Shown one piece after another: positions 1 to 7,578 of a stretch of 42,124 bases of DNA (the stretch's first letter is position 1; every line of letters starts with the position of its first letter). Source of the DNA: an uncultured Bacteroidota bacterium (GTDB lineage: Bacteria; Bacteroidota; Bacteroidia; Bacteroidales; P3); contig CACZUZ010000019.1 in NCBI GenBank assembly GCA_902784465.1, positions 1-42,124 of the forward strand, read 5' to 3'. The position numbers were made by a program, and so were the translations under genes. The notes beneath the pieces are model-generated. The model saw only the letters and a list, made by a program, of their open reading frames with translations, was not told where the DNA came from and made no database searches.

Positions 1-126
1 GGGACGCATGTTGATTTCCACTATCGTACGCTTGATGAGGGCACTGAGCAGAGTCTTGGCTATCCTCTCGTCCTCCATCAGGTACTTGAATGCAGAGTCA
101 TATATAGGGTTGGCAATGTGTAGCAT
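1..126 (-). CDS. Rpn/PD-(D/E)XK nuclease family protein (N-terminal fragment, cut by window edge)
   Basis: Read on the minus strand from the ATG at 126, the visible 42 residues begin MLHIANPIYDSAFKYLMED and continue with a basic, leucine-rich stretch ending in EINMRP. This N-terminus is characteristic of the Bacteroidales 'PD-(D/E)XK nuclease family transposase' / Rpn recombination-promoting nuclease group, in which an ANPIYD..FK..M.D segment opens the nuclease domain. The catalytic residues lie beyond the window, so activity cannot be judged. The frame stays open upstream of this Met to about 190, so the start is not certain; 126 is chosen because it matches the usual family start. These proteins are often multicopy and associated with mobile DNA. 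Here an inverted-repeat element lies just upstream. Confidence 0.7.
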   Translation of the reverse strand, partial: MLHIANPIYDSAFKYLMEDERIAKTLLSALIKRTIVEINMRP

Positions 127-190
127 ATCCGTCAGCGTTTTCAGTTGTAACGAACCCACTCGGCATTTATTACATACAGGCGAAAAAAAA

Positions 191-422
191 TCGACTTGTA
201 AAGTTGCTTTGTGTTCTGTTACCGCGGAGTGCTCGAGCTCAGTAATCGGGTGGCGCTATGCACACAGACTCATGGCGGTATCAGGCAACGACTCTGAAAG
301 AGCTGCCCATCATGTCATTGATTGTCTGATTGACGAAATAATGGCCAAGCGATGGTGTCAGGTGTCAGATTGCAACAGACTGTCTTTAAAGTTAAAAATA
401 TATTCTCAACTTTACAGGTGGA
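191..422. mobile_element. MITE-like element bounded by 16-bp inverted repeats
   Basis: The left end at 191-206 reads TCGACTTGTAAAGTTG and the right end at 407-422, on the opposite strand, reads TCCACCTGTAAAGTTG, so 14 of 16 bases match. The 200 bp between carry no convincing gene; the frames that stay open there look non-coding. The same end sequence, TCGACCTGTAAAGTTG, occurs at 29703-29718 beside a possible mobile-element remnant, which suggests that both belong to one element family. No clear target-site duplication is visible. This could be a miniature element or a decayed insertion sequence. Confidence 0.45.
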
Positions 423-432
423 AATTTTGATG

Positions 433-440
433 TATATTTG
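433..440 (+). promoter_or_regulatory. Bacteroides-type -7 box (TATATTTG) upstream of the recombinase gene
   Basis: TATATTTG matches the Bacteroidales TAnnTTTG consensus. The only -33-like sequence at suitable spacing is TTTAC at 411-415, which lies inside the right inverted repeat of the element at 191-422. The predicted transcript would begin near 447 and read a short ORF at 548-634 before the recombinase. Confidence 0.4.
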
Positions 441-547
441 CAATCGAAAGAAATCATTGTGAATCGGTATAACTATCTGATTATCTTTTATAATCGTTTT
501 TTTTACCATTAACGGGAAGGTTTTCCTGTTGTTTTATACACGGCGAC

Positions 548-634
548 ATGGCTGTTAACAATAACAATAGTACATTCATCTGGGTCAAAGATGTGTCGGC
601 GGAGGATACTTTCACCGCTAATATCGCAGAATGA
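548..634 (+). CDS. 28-residue ORF overlapping the recombinase start (possible leader peptide)
   Basis: The ORF runs from ATG at 548 to TGA at 632-634 and encodes 28 residues, MAVNNNNSTFIWVKDVSAED followed by eight more. Its stop overlaps the recombinase start in an ATGA arrangement (631-634), the same junction used by several real gene pairs in this window, which suggests translational coupling. No family is recognised. It could be a leader peptide, the tail of a decayed gene, or chance. It lies in otherwise non-coding DNA downstream of a candidate promoter. Confidence 0.35.
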   Translation: MAVNNNNSTFIWVKDVSAEDTFTANIAE

Positions 635-1560
635 ATATTGTCGAATCCATACAAAACCCTGAATGGACGCGTGCATTACGCGATTTCCGCAGCTATCTGA
701 AACTCGAGCGGCAGCTTTCGGACAATTCCATCGATGCCTATCTGCGTGATGTGTCGCATCTGGCTCAGTACGCCATCCCTCTCTCCGTTGCTCCAGCCGA
801 AGTCACCCTCGACCATTTGAGGGGACTTGTCGCTGAGTTTCACGATGCCGGTGTGGCCCTTGCCACCCAGTGCCGCATAGTCAGCGGCTTGCGTACCTTC
901 TACCGTATGATGCTCATAAATGACGCCGTCGACGCCAACCCCGCCGAGCTGCTGGAGATGCCTCGCTCGTCGCGTCATCTGCCCGACGTGCTTACCAACG
1001 AGGAGGTCGACGCCATCATCGCCACTTTCGACCTCAGCTTTCCCGACCAGGCCCGCAACCGCGTTATCGTCGAGGTGCTTTACGGCTGCGGTCTCCGCGT
1101 CTCCGAACTCTGCAACCTGCATCTTTCTAATATCTATGCCGACGACGAGTTCCTGCTTGTCACCGGCAAGGGCGACAAGCAACGCTGGGTGCCCATCAAC
1201 AGCTATGCTCTCAAACTGATGATGCAGTACATTGACACTATCCGCAGCCATCAAAGGATTCGCCACGGCGAAGAGAACTACGTCTTCATCAACCGTTTGG
1301 GTACACACCTGTCGCGCAACTACGTCTTCATGTTCCTCAAGGAAGCCGTCAAGGCTGCCGGCATCCAGAAGACAATCTCTCCCCACAGCCTCCGCCACAG
1401 TTTCGCCACCGAGCTTGTCACCGGCGGTGCCGACCTGCGTGCCGTGCAGGAGATGCTCGGCCACGAGAAGATAAGCACCACCGAAATCTACACCCACCTC
1501 TCGCACGAATACCTACGCGACACCATCAGCACCTACCATCCCCACTACAGGAAGAACTGA
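631..1560 (+). CDS. xerD: Tyrosine recombinase XerC/XerD family
   Basis: This 309-residue protein has the length and layout of Xer recombinases, which resolve chromosome dimers at dif sites with FtsK. Residues about 10-100 form the SAM-like core-binding domain, and about 110-300 form the catalytic domain. The full catalytic set is visible: Arg156 (GCGLRVSEL), Lys180 (TGKGDKQR), His252 and Arg255 (HSLRH), His278 (LGHE) and the nucleophile Tyr287 (EIYTH). The chosen ATG at 631 gives the usual N-terminus and overlaps the stop of a small upstream ORF. The length and absence of mobile cargo favour the housekeeping Xer group over a phage integrase. XerC and XerD cannot be told apart with certainty here; the symbol follows the common annotation in Bacteroidales. 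Confidence 0.88.
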   Translation: MNIVESIQNPEWTRALRDFRSYLKLERQLSDNSIDAYLRDVSHLAQYAIPLSVAPAEVTLDHLRGLVAEFHDAGVALATQCRIVSGLRTFYRMMLINDAVDANPAELLEMPRSSRHLPDVLTNEEVDAIIATFDLSFPDQARNRVIVEVLYGCGLRVSELCNLHLSNIYADDEFLLVTGKGDKQRWVPINSYALKLMMQYIDTIRSHQRIRHGEENYVFINRLGTHLSRNYVFMFLKEAVKAAGIQKTISPHSLRHSFATELVTGGADLRAVQEMLGHEKISTTEIYTHLSHEYLRDTISTYHPHYRKN

Positions 1561-2119
1561 TCCGCAAATACAATTACAATACCTCGGTATTTATTAATTT
1601 ATATATTTGATTTATTAATCACTAATTTACCGTTAATTATCAAAGGTGAAACTAATGAATAATCAGCGAACCATTAACGGCAATTAACGTTTTTTTCAGA
1701 GGAAAGATACGATTTTTTGCGGTTATTGACGCAATGTTTTTATGGCCCAAAACAAAAATCCGTACAACCTATTGTGTTTCTGGAGGTAATACATACAGAC
1801 CGTGTCTTCCTAAATGATGTGTTCCTATCCCGCTGGCTGGAGGAGAAATACTAATGGCAATGTGAGGCACCGCTGCTTGTGGCGCTCACGTGCTATCGCA
1901 ATCTTGTCCGTCTCGTCGAAAACATACTTTTCTGTCTCGACTTCCTTTCATTCGTAGTCTGACTTTTCTGGGTTATATACCCATTCTGTCCTTCTTTTCT
2001 TCTTCATCATCATTTCATCTTATGGCATTGCTCCCAAAAAGTGTCAACTTTTTCAGGTTAAGACAACTCTTGGAACTCAAGTTATTGATAGTTGGCGGTG
2101 GAAATTCAATTTTTTTTCT
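1561..2119. other. Long intergenic region with no convincing gene
   Basis: About 560 bp between the recombinase and the sufB promoter. It is AT-rich, with an 8-bp inverted repeat CCGTTAAT/ATTAACGG at 1630-1637 and 1673-1680. A short open stretch ending in TAA at 1852-1854 translates to a plausible-looking tail (VFLNDVFLSRWLEEKY), but it has no start or recognisable family. The ORF covering 1890-2279 has biased, low-complexity composition and overlaps sufB out of frame. No tRNA or other RNA was recognised. Confidence 0.5.
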
Positions 2120-2127
2120 TATTTTTG
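2120..2127 (+). promoter_or_regulatory. -7 box (TATTTTTG) of the sufB promoter
   Basis: TATTTTTG matches TAnnTTTG and lies 28 bp before the chosen sufB ATG at 2156. It rules out the longer reading frame that begins at 2132, because that start would fall at about the transcription start. No good -33 TTTG box is visible. Confidence 0.6.
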
Positions 2128-2155
2128 CAGTTTGTGTTATAGAAATATTTATTCA

Positions 2156-3601
2156 ATGGAAGATAACGAAAAAGATATATTACAGGAAGTTACAAACAAA
2201 GAATATGAGTTTGGCTTCACTACCGATATTGCAACGGAGACTATTCGCAAGGGCCTTGACGAGGATATTGTTCGCCTGATATCGCAAAAGAAAGGTGAGC
2301 CGGAGTGGCTGCTCGACTTCCGCCTGAAGGCCTTCCGCCGTTGGCAGACCATGGAAGAGCCCAACTGGGCACATCTTACCTATGAGAAGCCGAAGTATCA
2401 GGAGATTATCTACTATGCCGCACCGAAGCAGCAACCCAAGAAGTCGATGGACGAGGTAGACCCCGAACTGCTGGCGACCTTCGACAAGCTGGGCATCCCG
2501 CTGCGTGAACGCGAGGCTTTGGCCGGTGTGGCGTATGACGCCATCATGGACTCTGTCAGCGTGAAGACTACCTCGCAGAAAATGCTTGAGGAAAAGGGCA
2601 TTATCTTCTGTCCCATCAGCGAGGCGGTGCAGCGTTACCCCGAATTGGTGAAGCAATACCTGGGCAGTGTGGTGCCAAGCAGCGACAATTTCTTCGCGGC
2701 CCTCAACTCCGCCGTTTTCAGCGACGGCTCGTTCTGCTACATCCCCAAGGGTGTTCGCTGCCCCATAGAGCTCAGCAGCTATTTCCGCATCAACGCCAAG
2801 GGTACCGGCCAGTTCGAGCGTACCCTTATCGTAGCCGACGAAGGGGCATACGTGAGCTATATGGAAGGTTGTACCGCTCCGCAACGTGATGAGAACCAGC
2901 TCCATGCTGCCATCGTAGAGATAATAGCCCTGAAGGATGCCGAGGTCAAATACAGCACCGTTCAGAACTGGTATCCAGGCGACAAGGACGGCAAGGGAGG
3001 CATATACAATTTCGTCACCAAGCGTGGCATCTGCAAGGGTTCCCACTCCAAGATTAGCTGGACGCAGGTGGAGACAGGCAGTGCCGTCACATGGAAATAT
3101 CCCAGCTGCATACTGCAGGGCGACGACTCCACGGCCGAGTTCTACAGCGTGGCTGTCACCAACAACTACCAGCAGGCCGACACCGGCACCAAGATGATTC
3201 ACATCGGCAAGAACACCCACAGCACCATCATGAGCAAGGGTATCAGCGCCGGCCACAGCCAGAACGGCTACCGTGGCCTGGTACAGGTGGCTAAGAATGC
3301 CGACGGCGCACGCAACTATTCGCAATGCGACTCGCTGCTGCTCGGCGACAAGTGTGGAGCCCACACCTGGCCCTACGTCAAGTGCAGCAACAGCAGTGCC
3401 ACCCTTGAACATGAGGCTACCACAAGCAAGATAAGCGAAGACCAGCTCTTCTACTGCCAGCAGCGTGGCATCTCGCCCGAGAGTGCCGTAGGACTTATCG
3501 TCAACGGCTACGCCAAGGATGTGCTGAAGAAGCTGCCTATGGAGTTCGCCGTCGAGGCCCAGAAACTGTTGTCGGTCAGCCTTGAAGGTAGCGTGGGATG
3601 A
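2156..3601 (+). CDS. sufB: Fe-S cluster assembly protein SufB
   Basis: This 481-residue cytosolic protein matches SufB over its whole length. SufB pairs with SufC (ATPase) and SufD as the scaffold on which Fe-S clusters are built from SufS/SufE sulfur. Diagnostic stretches are [16 protein letters not shown] near the N-terminus, [54 protein letters not shown], and [20 protein letters not shown] near the C-terminus. The start at 2156 (MEDNEKD) is preferred to the in-frame start at 2132 because a promoter box ends at 2127. In most Bacteroidota sufB is followed directly by sufC and sufD. Here it is followed by a tandem repeat and an RNA methyltransferase, so the rest of the pathway must be elsewhere. 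Confidence 0.95.
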   Translation: MEDNEKDILQEVTNKEYEFGFTTDIATETIRKGLDEDIVRLISQKKGEPEWLLDFRLKAFRRWQTMEEPNWAHLTYEKPKYQEIIYYAAPKQQPKKSMDEVDPELLATFDKLGIPLREREALAGVAYDAIMDSVSVKTTSQKMLEEKGIIFCPISEAVQRYPELVKQYLGSVVPSSDNFFAALNSAVFSDGSFCYIPKGVRCPIELSSYFRINAKGTGQFERTLIVADEGAYVSYMEGCTAPQRDENQLHAAIVEIIALKDAEVKYSTVQNWYPGDKDGKGGIYNFVTKRGICKGSHSKISWTQVETGSAVTWKYPSCILQGDDSTAEFYSVAVTNNYQQADTGTKMIHIGKNTHSTIMSKGISAGHSQNGYRGLVQVAKNADGARNYSQCDSLLLGDKCGAHTWPYVKCSNSSATLEHEATTSKISEDQLFYCQQRGISPESAVGLIVNGYAKDVLKKLPMEFAVEAQKLLSVSLEGSVG

Positions 3602-3602
3602 A

Positions 3603-3710
3603 TGTGTTAATTCGTTAATGTGTTAATTCGTTAATGTGTTAATTCGTTAATGTGTTAATTCGTTAATGAGTTAATTCGTTAATGTGGGAATGTGTTAATG
3701 TGTTAATGAG
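3603..3710. repeat. 16-bp tandem repeat downstream of sufB
   Basis: Four identical copies of TGTGTTAATTCGTTAA run from 3603 to 3666. A fifth with one change (TGAG...) spans 3667-3682, and decayed half-units continue to about 3710. The array fills the gap between the sufB stop and the methyltransferase start. No long hairpin is formed, so it does not look like a normal terminator. Confidence 0.85.
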
Positions 3711-3717
3711 CTAGAAA

Positions 3718-4248
3718 ATGAAGAAGTTGACGACAGAAGAGATGCACCGCATGACGGTGGATGAGTTCCGCGAGAGCGAGAAGTTGCCCCTTGTAGTGGT
3801 GCTGGACAACGTGCGGAGTTTGAATAATATAGGTTCTGTTTTCCGCACAAGCGATGCTTTCCGCGTTGAACGCATCTGCCTTTGTGGCATCACTGCCACG
3901 CCCCCGCACCGCGAGATTCACAAGACAGCTCTGGGCGCAGAGGAGAGCGTGGCATGGACATACCATGAGGATGCCCGCGATTGTCTTCGCTCTCTGAAAG
4001 AGCAGGGCTACACGATTTACGCTGTGGAGCAGGTGGATGACAGCATCAAGCTAAATGCCCAGTTTGAAATCCACAGCCCGAGGCTGGCAATCGTTCTTGG
4101 CAATGAGATAGAAGGGGTGCAGGAAACACTATTGCCGTTGTGCGACGGAAGCTTCGAAATCCCCCAGTTTGGCACTAAGCACAGCCTCAACGTCAGCTGC
4201 GCTGCCGCCATTGTCATCTGGGAGATGTTTAAGAGGCTGAAAGTTTAA
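3718..4248 (+). CDS. TrmH/SpoU-family RNA 2'-O-methyltransferase
   Basis: This 176-residue SPOUT-class protein would transfer a methyl group from SAM to a ribose 2'-OH of tRNA or rRNA. All three SpoU motifs are visible. Motif 1 is at 30-43 (DNVRSLNNIGSVFR, with Asn and the catalytic-type Arg43). Motif 2 is at 124-134 (AIVLGNEIEGV). Motif 3 is at 148-165 (IPQFGTKHSLNVSCAAAI). There is no N-terminal substrate-binding L30e-like domain, so it is a minimal SPOUT domain like TrmL or the short Bacteroidota TrmH paralogues. The exact substrate cannot be told. The start is the ATG at 3718, just beyond the tandem repeat. Confidence 0.88.
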   Translation: MKKLTTEEMHRMTVDEFRESEKLPLVVVLDNVRSLNNIGSVFRTSDAFRVERICLCGITATPPHREIHKTALGAEESVAWTYHEDARDCLRSLKEQGYTIYAVEQVDDSIKLNAQFEIHSPRLAIVLGNEIEGVQETLLPLCDGSFEIPQFGTKHSLNVSCAAAIVIWEMFKRLKV

Positions 4249-4297
4249 GTTTTGGTTTACAATTGATTCATCAACAATCACAATTCATAATTCACCA

Positions 4298-4648
4298 ATG
4301 ACAAAGGAAGAAAGAATCGAAAAGGCTAAATCGCTTCACAAGCAGGGTTGCAACTGCTGCCAGTCGGTAGTGATGGCTTTCGCCGACAAGTTGCCCATCG
4401 ACGCCGACAGCGCGATGAATGTCGCTGCTCCCTTCGGGCGTGGCCTTGCAGGCACACGCGAGGTGTGTGGCTGTGTCAGCGGCATGGCGATGGTATGTGG
4501 CCTGACAGGACACACCGCCGACACGCGCACCCTTATCGAACAATTCCGTGCAGATAATGGCGACATCGTCTGTGCACGCCTTCTCCAGATGGGCAAGAAG
4601 CCCTGCAACGAGCTTGTAGGCTACGCCGCCGGACTTATTGAGATATGA
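4298..4648 (+). CDS. C_GCAxxG_C_C family protein
   Basis: This 116-residue cytosolic protein matches the cysteine-rich C_GCAxxG_C_C family, common in anaerobes and thought to be redox- or metal-related. Function is not established. Conserved Cys are at 18, 20 and 21 (QGCNCCQSV), 57, 59 and 67 (VCGCVSGMAMVCG), 92 and 103. The family signature GCAxxG appears here as GCVSGM, a mild variant. Its stop overlaps the next gene's start (ATGA at 4645-4648), so it is probably translationally coupled to the HD-domain gene. The segment just upstream contains the short AATCACAATTC-type sequence also seen before two other genes in the window. Confidence 0.82.
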   Translation: MTKEERIEKAKSLHKQGCNCCQSVVMAFADKLPIDADSAMNVAAPFGRGLAGTREVCGCVSGMAMVCGLTGHTADTRTLIEQFRADNGDIVCARLLQMGKKPCNELVGYAAGLIEI

Positions 4649-5796
4649 CTAAACGAAAAATCATAAACGACCCTGTCTACGACGGCTTTCTCAGCATCGA
4701 CGACCCCCTGCTGCTGGCTGTCATCGACCATCCCTTTTTCCAGCGGCAGCGTCGCATCAAGCAATTGGGACTCACCTGTCTCGTCTATCCCGGTGCCATG
4801 CACACCCGTTTCACGCACATGCTTGGAGCCTTGAACCTGATGTGCCGTGCCTTGGATGTGCTGCGCCAGAAGGGTGTCGAGATCACCGACGACGAGTGCC
4901 GTGGCGCAAAGCTCGCCATCTTGCTCCACGATGTCGGCCACGGGCCCTTCTCCCATACCTCGGAGCATGTGTTGGCTGATATCGCCCATGAGGATATTAC
5001 GCTCCGCATGATGAGGCAGATAGACAAGGAGTTGGGCGGAGCCTTGCAGACCGCCATAGCCATCTTCACCAACAGCTACCCCAAACATTTTCTCCACCAG
5101 CTGGTGTCGTCGCAGCTCGATATGGACCGTCTCGACTATTTGGGACGCGACAGTTTCTTCACAGGTGTCAGCGAAGGCATTGTAGGCACCGACCGTATCA
5201 TCTCGATGCTCAATGTTCACGACGACGAGCTGGTTGTCGACGAGAAAGGCATCTACAGCGTCGAGAAGTTCATCATCAGCCGCCGGCTTATGTACTGGCA
5301 AGTATATATGCACAAGACGGTTATCGCTGCCGACAACCTGCTTCTGGCCATCATCCACCGCGCCCGCCAAATAGACCCTTCCTTCTTTGCTTTCAACCCT
5401 TCGTCGCCCGACTTTTTGGATTGTTTCGCCGAGGTCGACGACGATGATGTGATGGTAGCAATCAAACAGTTCACCCATTCGAAAGACCCTCTACTTGCCA
5501 GACTCTCGTCTGACCTCCTCTGCCGACGGCTGCCGGCCATCCGCATCGACAACAACAATGAGGTCATCAGCCGTATGACTGACGAGCTGAAGTCGAAGTT
5601 CGAACACCAGCATACGCTCTTCCCCGTGACAACAGGTGTTCTCCGTAACCGATCATACGACTTTGATGACCTGGAAATAAAGGTTTTATATAAAGATGGG
5701 CGTTGTCTCCCCATCTCGGAGGCCAGCGACCAGCTCGACCACCATTTCCTCCAGAAGACTGTCACAAAGTATTTCATCTGCTTCCCCAAAATTTAA
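4645..5796 (+). CDS. HD-domain phosphohydrolase (dGTPase/SAMHD1-like fold)
   Basis: This 383-residue protein has an N-terminal HD metal-dependent phosphohydrolase domain (about 45-200) related to dGTP triphosphohydrolases. Visible features are HTRFTHMLG (His53, His58), the HD doublet LLHDVGHGPFSH (His95, Asp96), and QLDMDRLDYLGRD (about 158-169), which carries the last metal-binding Asp and the family's conserved DYL. The C-terminal half, including EVIS..DELKSKF, is typical of the longer family members. The substrate cannot be read from sequence; nucleotide hydrolysis is inferred from the family. It overlaps the preceding gene by 4 bp and is followed 27 bp later by the YARHG gene. Confidence 0.85.
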   Translation: MTKRKIINDPVYDGFLSIDDPLLLAVIDHPFFQRQRRIKQLGLTCLVYPGAMHTRFTHMLGALNLMCRALDVLRQKGVEITDDECRGAKLAILLHDVGHGPFSHTSEHVLADIAHEDITLRMMRQIDKELGGALQTAIAIFTNSYPKHFLHQLVSSQLDMDRLDYLGRDSFFTGVSEGIVGTDRIISMLNVHDDELVVDEKGIYSVEKFIISRRLMYWQVYMHKTVIAADNLLLAIIHRARQIDPSFFAFNPSSPDFLDCFAEVDDDDVMVAIKQFTHSKDPLLARLSSDLLCRRLPAIRIDNNNEVISRMTDELKSKFEHQHTLFPVTTGVLRNRSYDFDDLEIKVLYKDGRCLPISEASDQLDHHFLQKTVTKYFICFPKI

Positions 5797-5823
5797 TCAC
5801 AAATCACAATTCGCCAACCAAAC

Positions 5824-6549
5824 ATGTCACCTTTTTCCGACCCTGTAATCAAGACCCTTAATACCGACGAAAAGGCGGTTGCTTCAGACCCTGAGAACCA
5901 TGCTCCTCTTCTAAGCGATGAGGAAATCAACGACGAGCAGCCTCCTCGCATCAATCTTACGGCTGTCATCTGCACTGCCATCGTGGCTGTATGTGCCACC
6001 ATCATCATCTGCGTTGCACGTCCGTGGCGCAGCAGCGAAGAACAGTTCGCCAAGGCTGATATTCCTCAGACTGAAGTGATTGCTGCTGAGCAAAGTCAGC
6101 AACCTGCTGCCTCTGACACCAAGGCCAAGGAAGCCAAAGCGGAACCGGCAAAAGTCGCTGAACCGAAGCCTGCCGAACCGAAGCCCGCCGAGACAAAACA
6201 GGAGGAGCAAAAGGCCGCAAAGGCCCAGCCTGCCGGTCTGCCCATAGTTCCGGTAACGACCACAGGCACCGCCAATCCTTACAATAGTGTTCGCCTTATC
6301 GATGCCTCCAGTCGCAAGCTTACCAAGGACGAAGTGGCACAGATGAACAAAGCCGAGCTGGCCTTGGCACGCAATGCCGTGTATGCCCGTCATGGCTATG
6401 TCTACAAGAATGCCGAGCTAGGTGATTTCTTCTCCAAACAGCGGTGGTTCAAGCCTAACAAAGAACTGAAGCTGGAGGATGTCAAGCCCCTCTTCACCGA
6501 GATAGAGGTTGCCAACATTAATCTTATTTTGGCACAGGAAAGGAAGTGA
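5824..6549 (+). CDS. Membrane protein with YARHG domain
   Basis: This 241-residue protein has a cytoplasmic acidic N-terminus (1-42) and a single transmembrane helix at about 43-65 (LTAVICTAIVAVCATIIICVA). A low-complexity Ala/Glu/Lys/Pro linker (about 90-138, with repeats of the type AEPKPAE) follows, then a C-terminal YARHG domain at about 170-238 whose signature LARNAVYARHGYVY is intact. YARHG domains are extracellular or periplasmic and of unknown function. The linker suggests a spacer holding the domain away from the inner membrane. Its stop overlaps the next start (TGATG at 6547-6551). Confidence 0.82.
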   Translation: MSPFSDPVIKTLNTDEKAVASDPENHAPLLSDEEINDEQPPRINLTAVICTAIVAVCATIIICVARPWRSSEEQFAKADIPQTEVIAAEQSQQPAASDTKAKEAKAEPAKVAEPKPAEPKPAETKQEEQKAAKAQPAGLPIVPVTTTGTANPYNSVRLIDASSRKLTKDEVAQMNKAELALARNAVYARHGYVYKNAELGDFFSKQRWFKPNKELKLEDVKPLFTEIEVANINLILAQERK

Positions 6550-7256
6550 TGGCCCGCCTTATTCTTTTCCCTGTCCCCATCGGTGCCGACGATCTGGCTG
6601 TTTCGCTCCCGGCCTACAACCAGACTATGCTCTTTGGCTGCCACACTTTTATCGTCGAGGAGTTGCGAACAGCGCGCCGTTTTTTGAAGCATGCCGGCTA
6701 TCCCCATGCCATCGACGACACCACGTTCCATCTCCTCAACGAGCATACCTCGCCCGAAGAGGTGACACACTACCTTGATGCCCTGGATAACGGCGAGGAT
6801 GTGGGCCTTCTCAGCGAGGCCGGACTGCCCTGTGTTGCCGACCCGGGTGCCATGGTTACGCGCATGGCGCAGAGCAGGGGAGTGGAGGTGCTGCCTCTCG
6901 TAGGGCCCTCGTCGCTGATGCTTGCCCTGATGGCTTCGGGTCTTGGCGGACAGAATTTTGCCTTCAATGGCTATCTCCCCGTCGACCGTCATCAGCGTGC
7001 CGCCGTCATCCGCGACCTTGAGAGCCGCGCTCTCAGGCATGGCCAGACACAAATCTTCATCGAGGCTCCGTATCGCAACAACCAGATGCTCCAGACGTTG
7101 GCCGAAACCTGCCGCCCCGAAACCATGATTTGTGTGGCTAGCGACCTGACGCTGCCCACACAAGACATCACTACCCTCTCGGCCGCAGAATGGAAAAAAC
7201 GTCGCCTCGACCTCAATCTCCACAAACGCAACACTGTCTTTTTGATCGGATGTTGA
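6549..7256 (+). CDS. RsmI-like SAM-dependent methyltransferase (tetrapyrrole methylase fold)
   Basis: This 235-residue protein belongs to the tetrapyrrole-methylase superfamily and resembles RsmI, which 2'-O-methylates C1402 of 16S rRNA. Visible motifs are LILFPVPIG at the N-terminus, LLSEAGLPCVADPGAMV (about 88-104) and VLPLVGPSSLMLALMASGL (about 114-132), the SAM-binding loops of RsmI-type enzymes. It is shorter than classical RsmI (about 280) and belongs to the compact form common in Bacteroidota. A GTG at 6546 is in frame, but the ATG at 6549 is preferred because it overlaps the upstream stop. Confidence 0.82.
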   Translation: MARLILFPVPIGADDLAVSLPAYNQTMLFGCHTFIVEELRTARRFLKHAGYPHAIDDTTFHLLNEHTSPEEVTHYLDALDNGEDVGLLSEAGLPCVADPGAMVTRMAQSRGVEVLPLVGPSSLMLALMASGLGGQNFAFNGYLPVDRHQRAAVIRDLESRALRHGQTQIFIEAPYRNNQMLQTLAETCRPETMICVASDLTLPTQDITTLSAAEWKKRRLDLNLHKRNTVFLIGC

Positions 7257-7495
7257 CTTCATTGACGACTGCTACAACAGCTCGGCACTTATCCAGACCG
7301 GCCAACTGTCGGGTTTGAGTCCTCAAGTTGGTGAATGGCCTTTTGATGTCGCTTGTTTGTACTGCTAGGATTAAAAGGTTGATAATTTGAATGTTAAAGA
7401 TTGATGAATGTCGCAAATTGCCATTGTTTTTGTGAACAAATCGATTTGTACAAATTTTAGAGGATTCTTTGCGTTAATTATTCGAAAAAAAACTG
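7257..7495. other. Intergenic region upstream of the PLP enzyme, no gene recognised
   Basis: The first part (to about 7370) has coding-like base composition. In one frame it reads a short open stretch, SDVDFIDDCYNSSALIQTG and onward, between a stop at 7245 and a TAG near 7369, but it has no start codon and no recognised family. It may be a decayed gene end. The remainder is AT-rich promoter DNA. A TTTG at 7468-7471 lies 24 bp before the -7 box, slightly farther than is usual. Confidence 0.4.
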
Positions 7496-7503
7496 TATTT
7501 TTG
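7496..7503 (+). promoter_or_regulatory. -7 box (TATTTTTG) for the PLP enzyme gene
   Basis: TATTTTTG followed by CAGTTTGT is identical in its core to the sufB promoter sequence (TATTTTTGCAGTTTGTG at 2120-2136). It lies about 75 bp before the ATG at 7579, leaving a leader of about 70 nt. Confidence 0.65.
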
Positions 7504-7578
7504 CAGTTTGTAATCAAGGCGGAAATATGTTGAATATTTCCTGTTGTTTATTGTAATTCATCATAATAAAAAAAGAAT

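Noticed and set aside
8-430. 140-codon plus-strand ORF at the left edge
   Set aside because: It runs antisense to the Rpn-type gene and through the inverted-repeat element; no domain is recognisable.
676-1506. 276-codon minus-strand ORF opposite the Xer recombinase
   Set aside because: It mirrors the recombinase gene, which has all six catalytic residues; the antisense translation has no recognisable domain.
1890-2279. 129-codon plus-strand ORF before sufB
   Set aside because: Ser/Leu/Phe-rich low-complexity translation, overlaps sufB in another frame and spans the sufB promoter.
2180-3412. 410-codon minus-strand ORF opposite sufB
   Set aside because: sufB is certain on the other strand and the antisense product is Val/Ala/Gly-rich without a known fold.
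7307-7330. T-loop-like GGTTTGAGTCC that could suggest a tRNA
   Set aside because: The flanking bases do not form a T-stem, and no anticodon or acceptor arm can be built around it.
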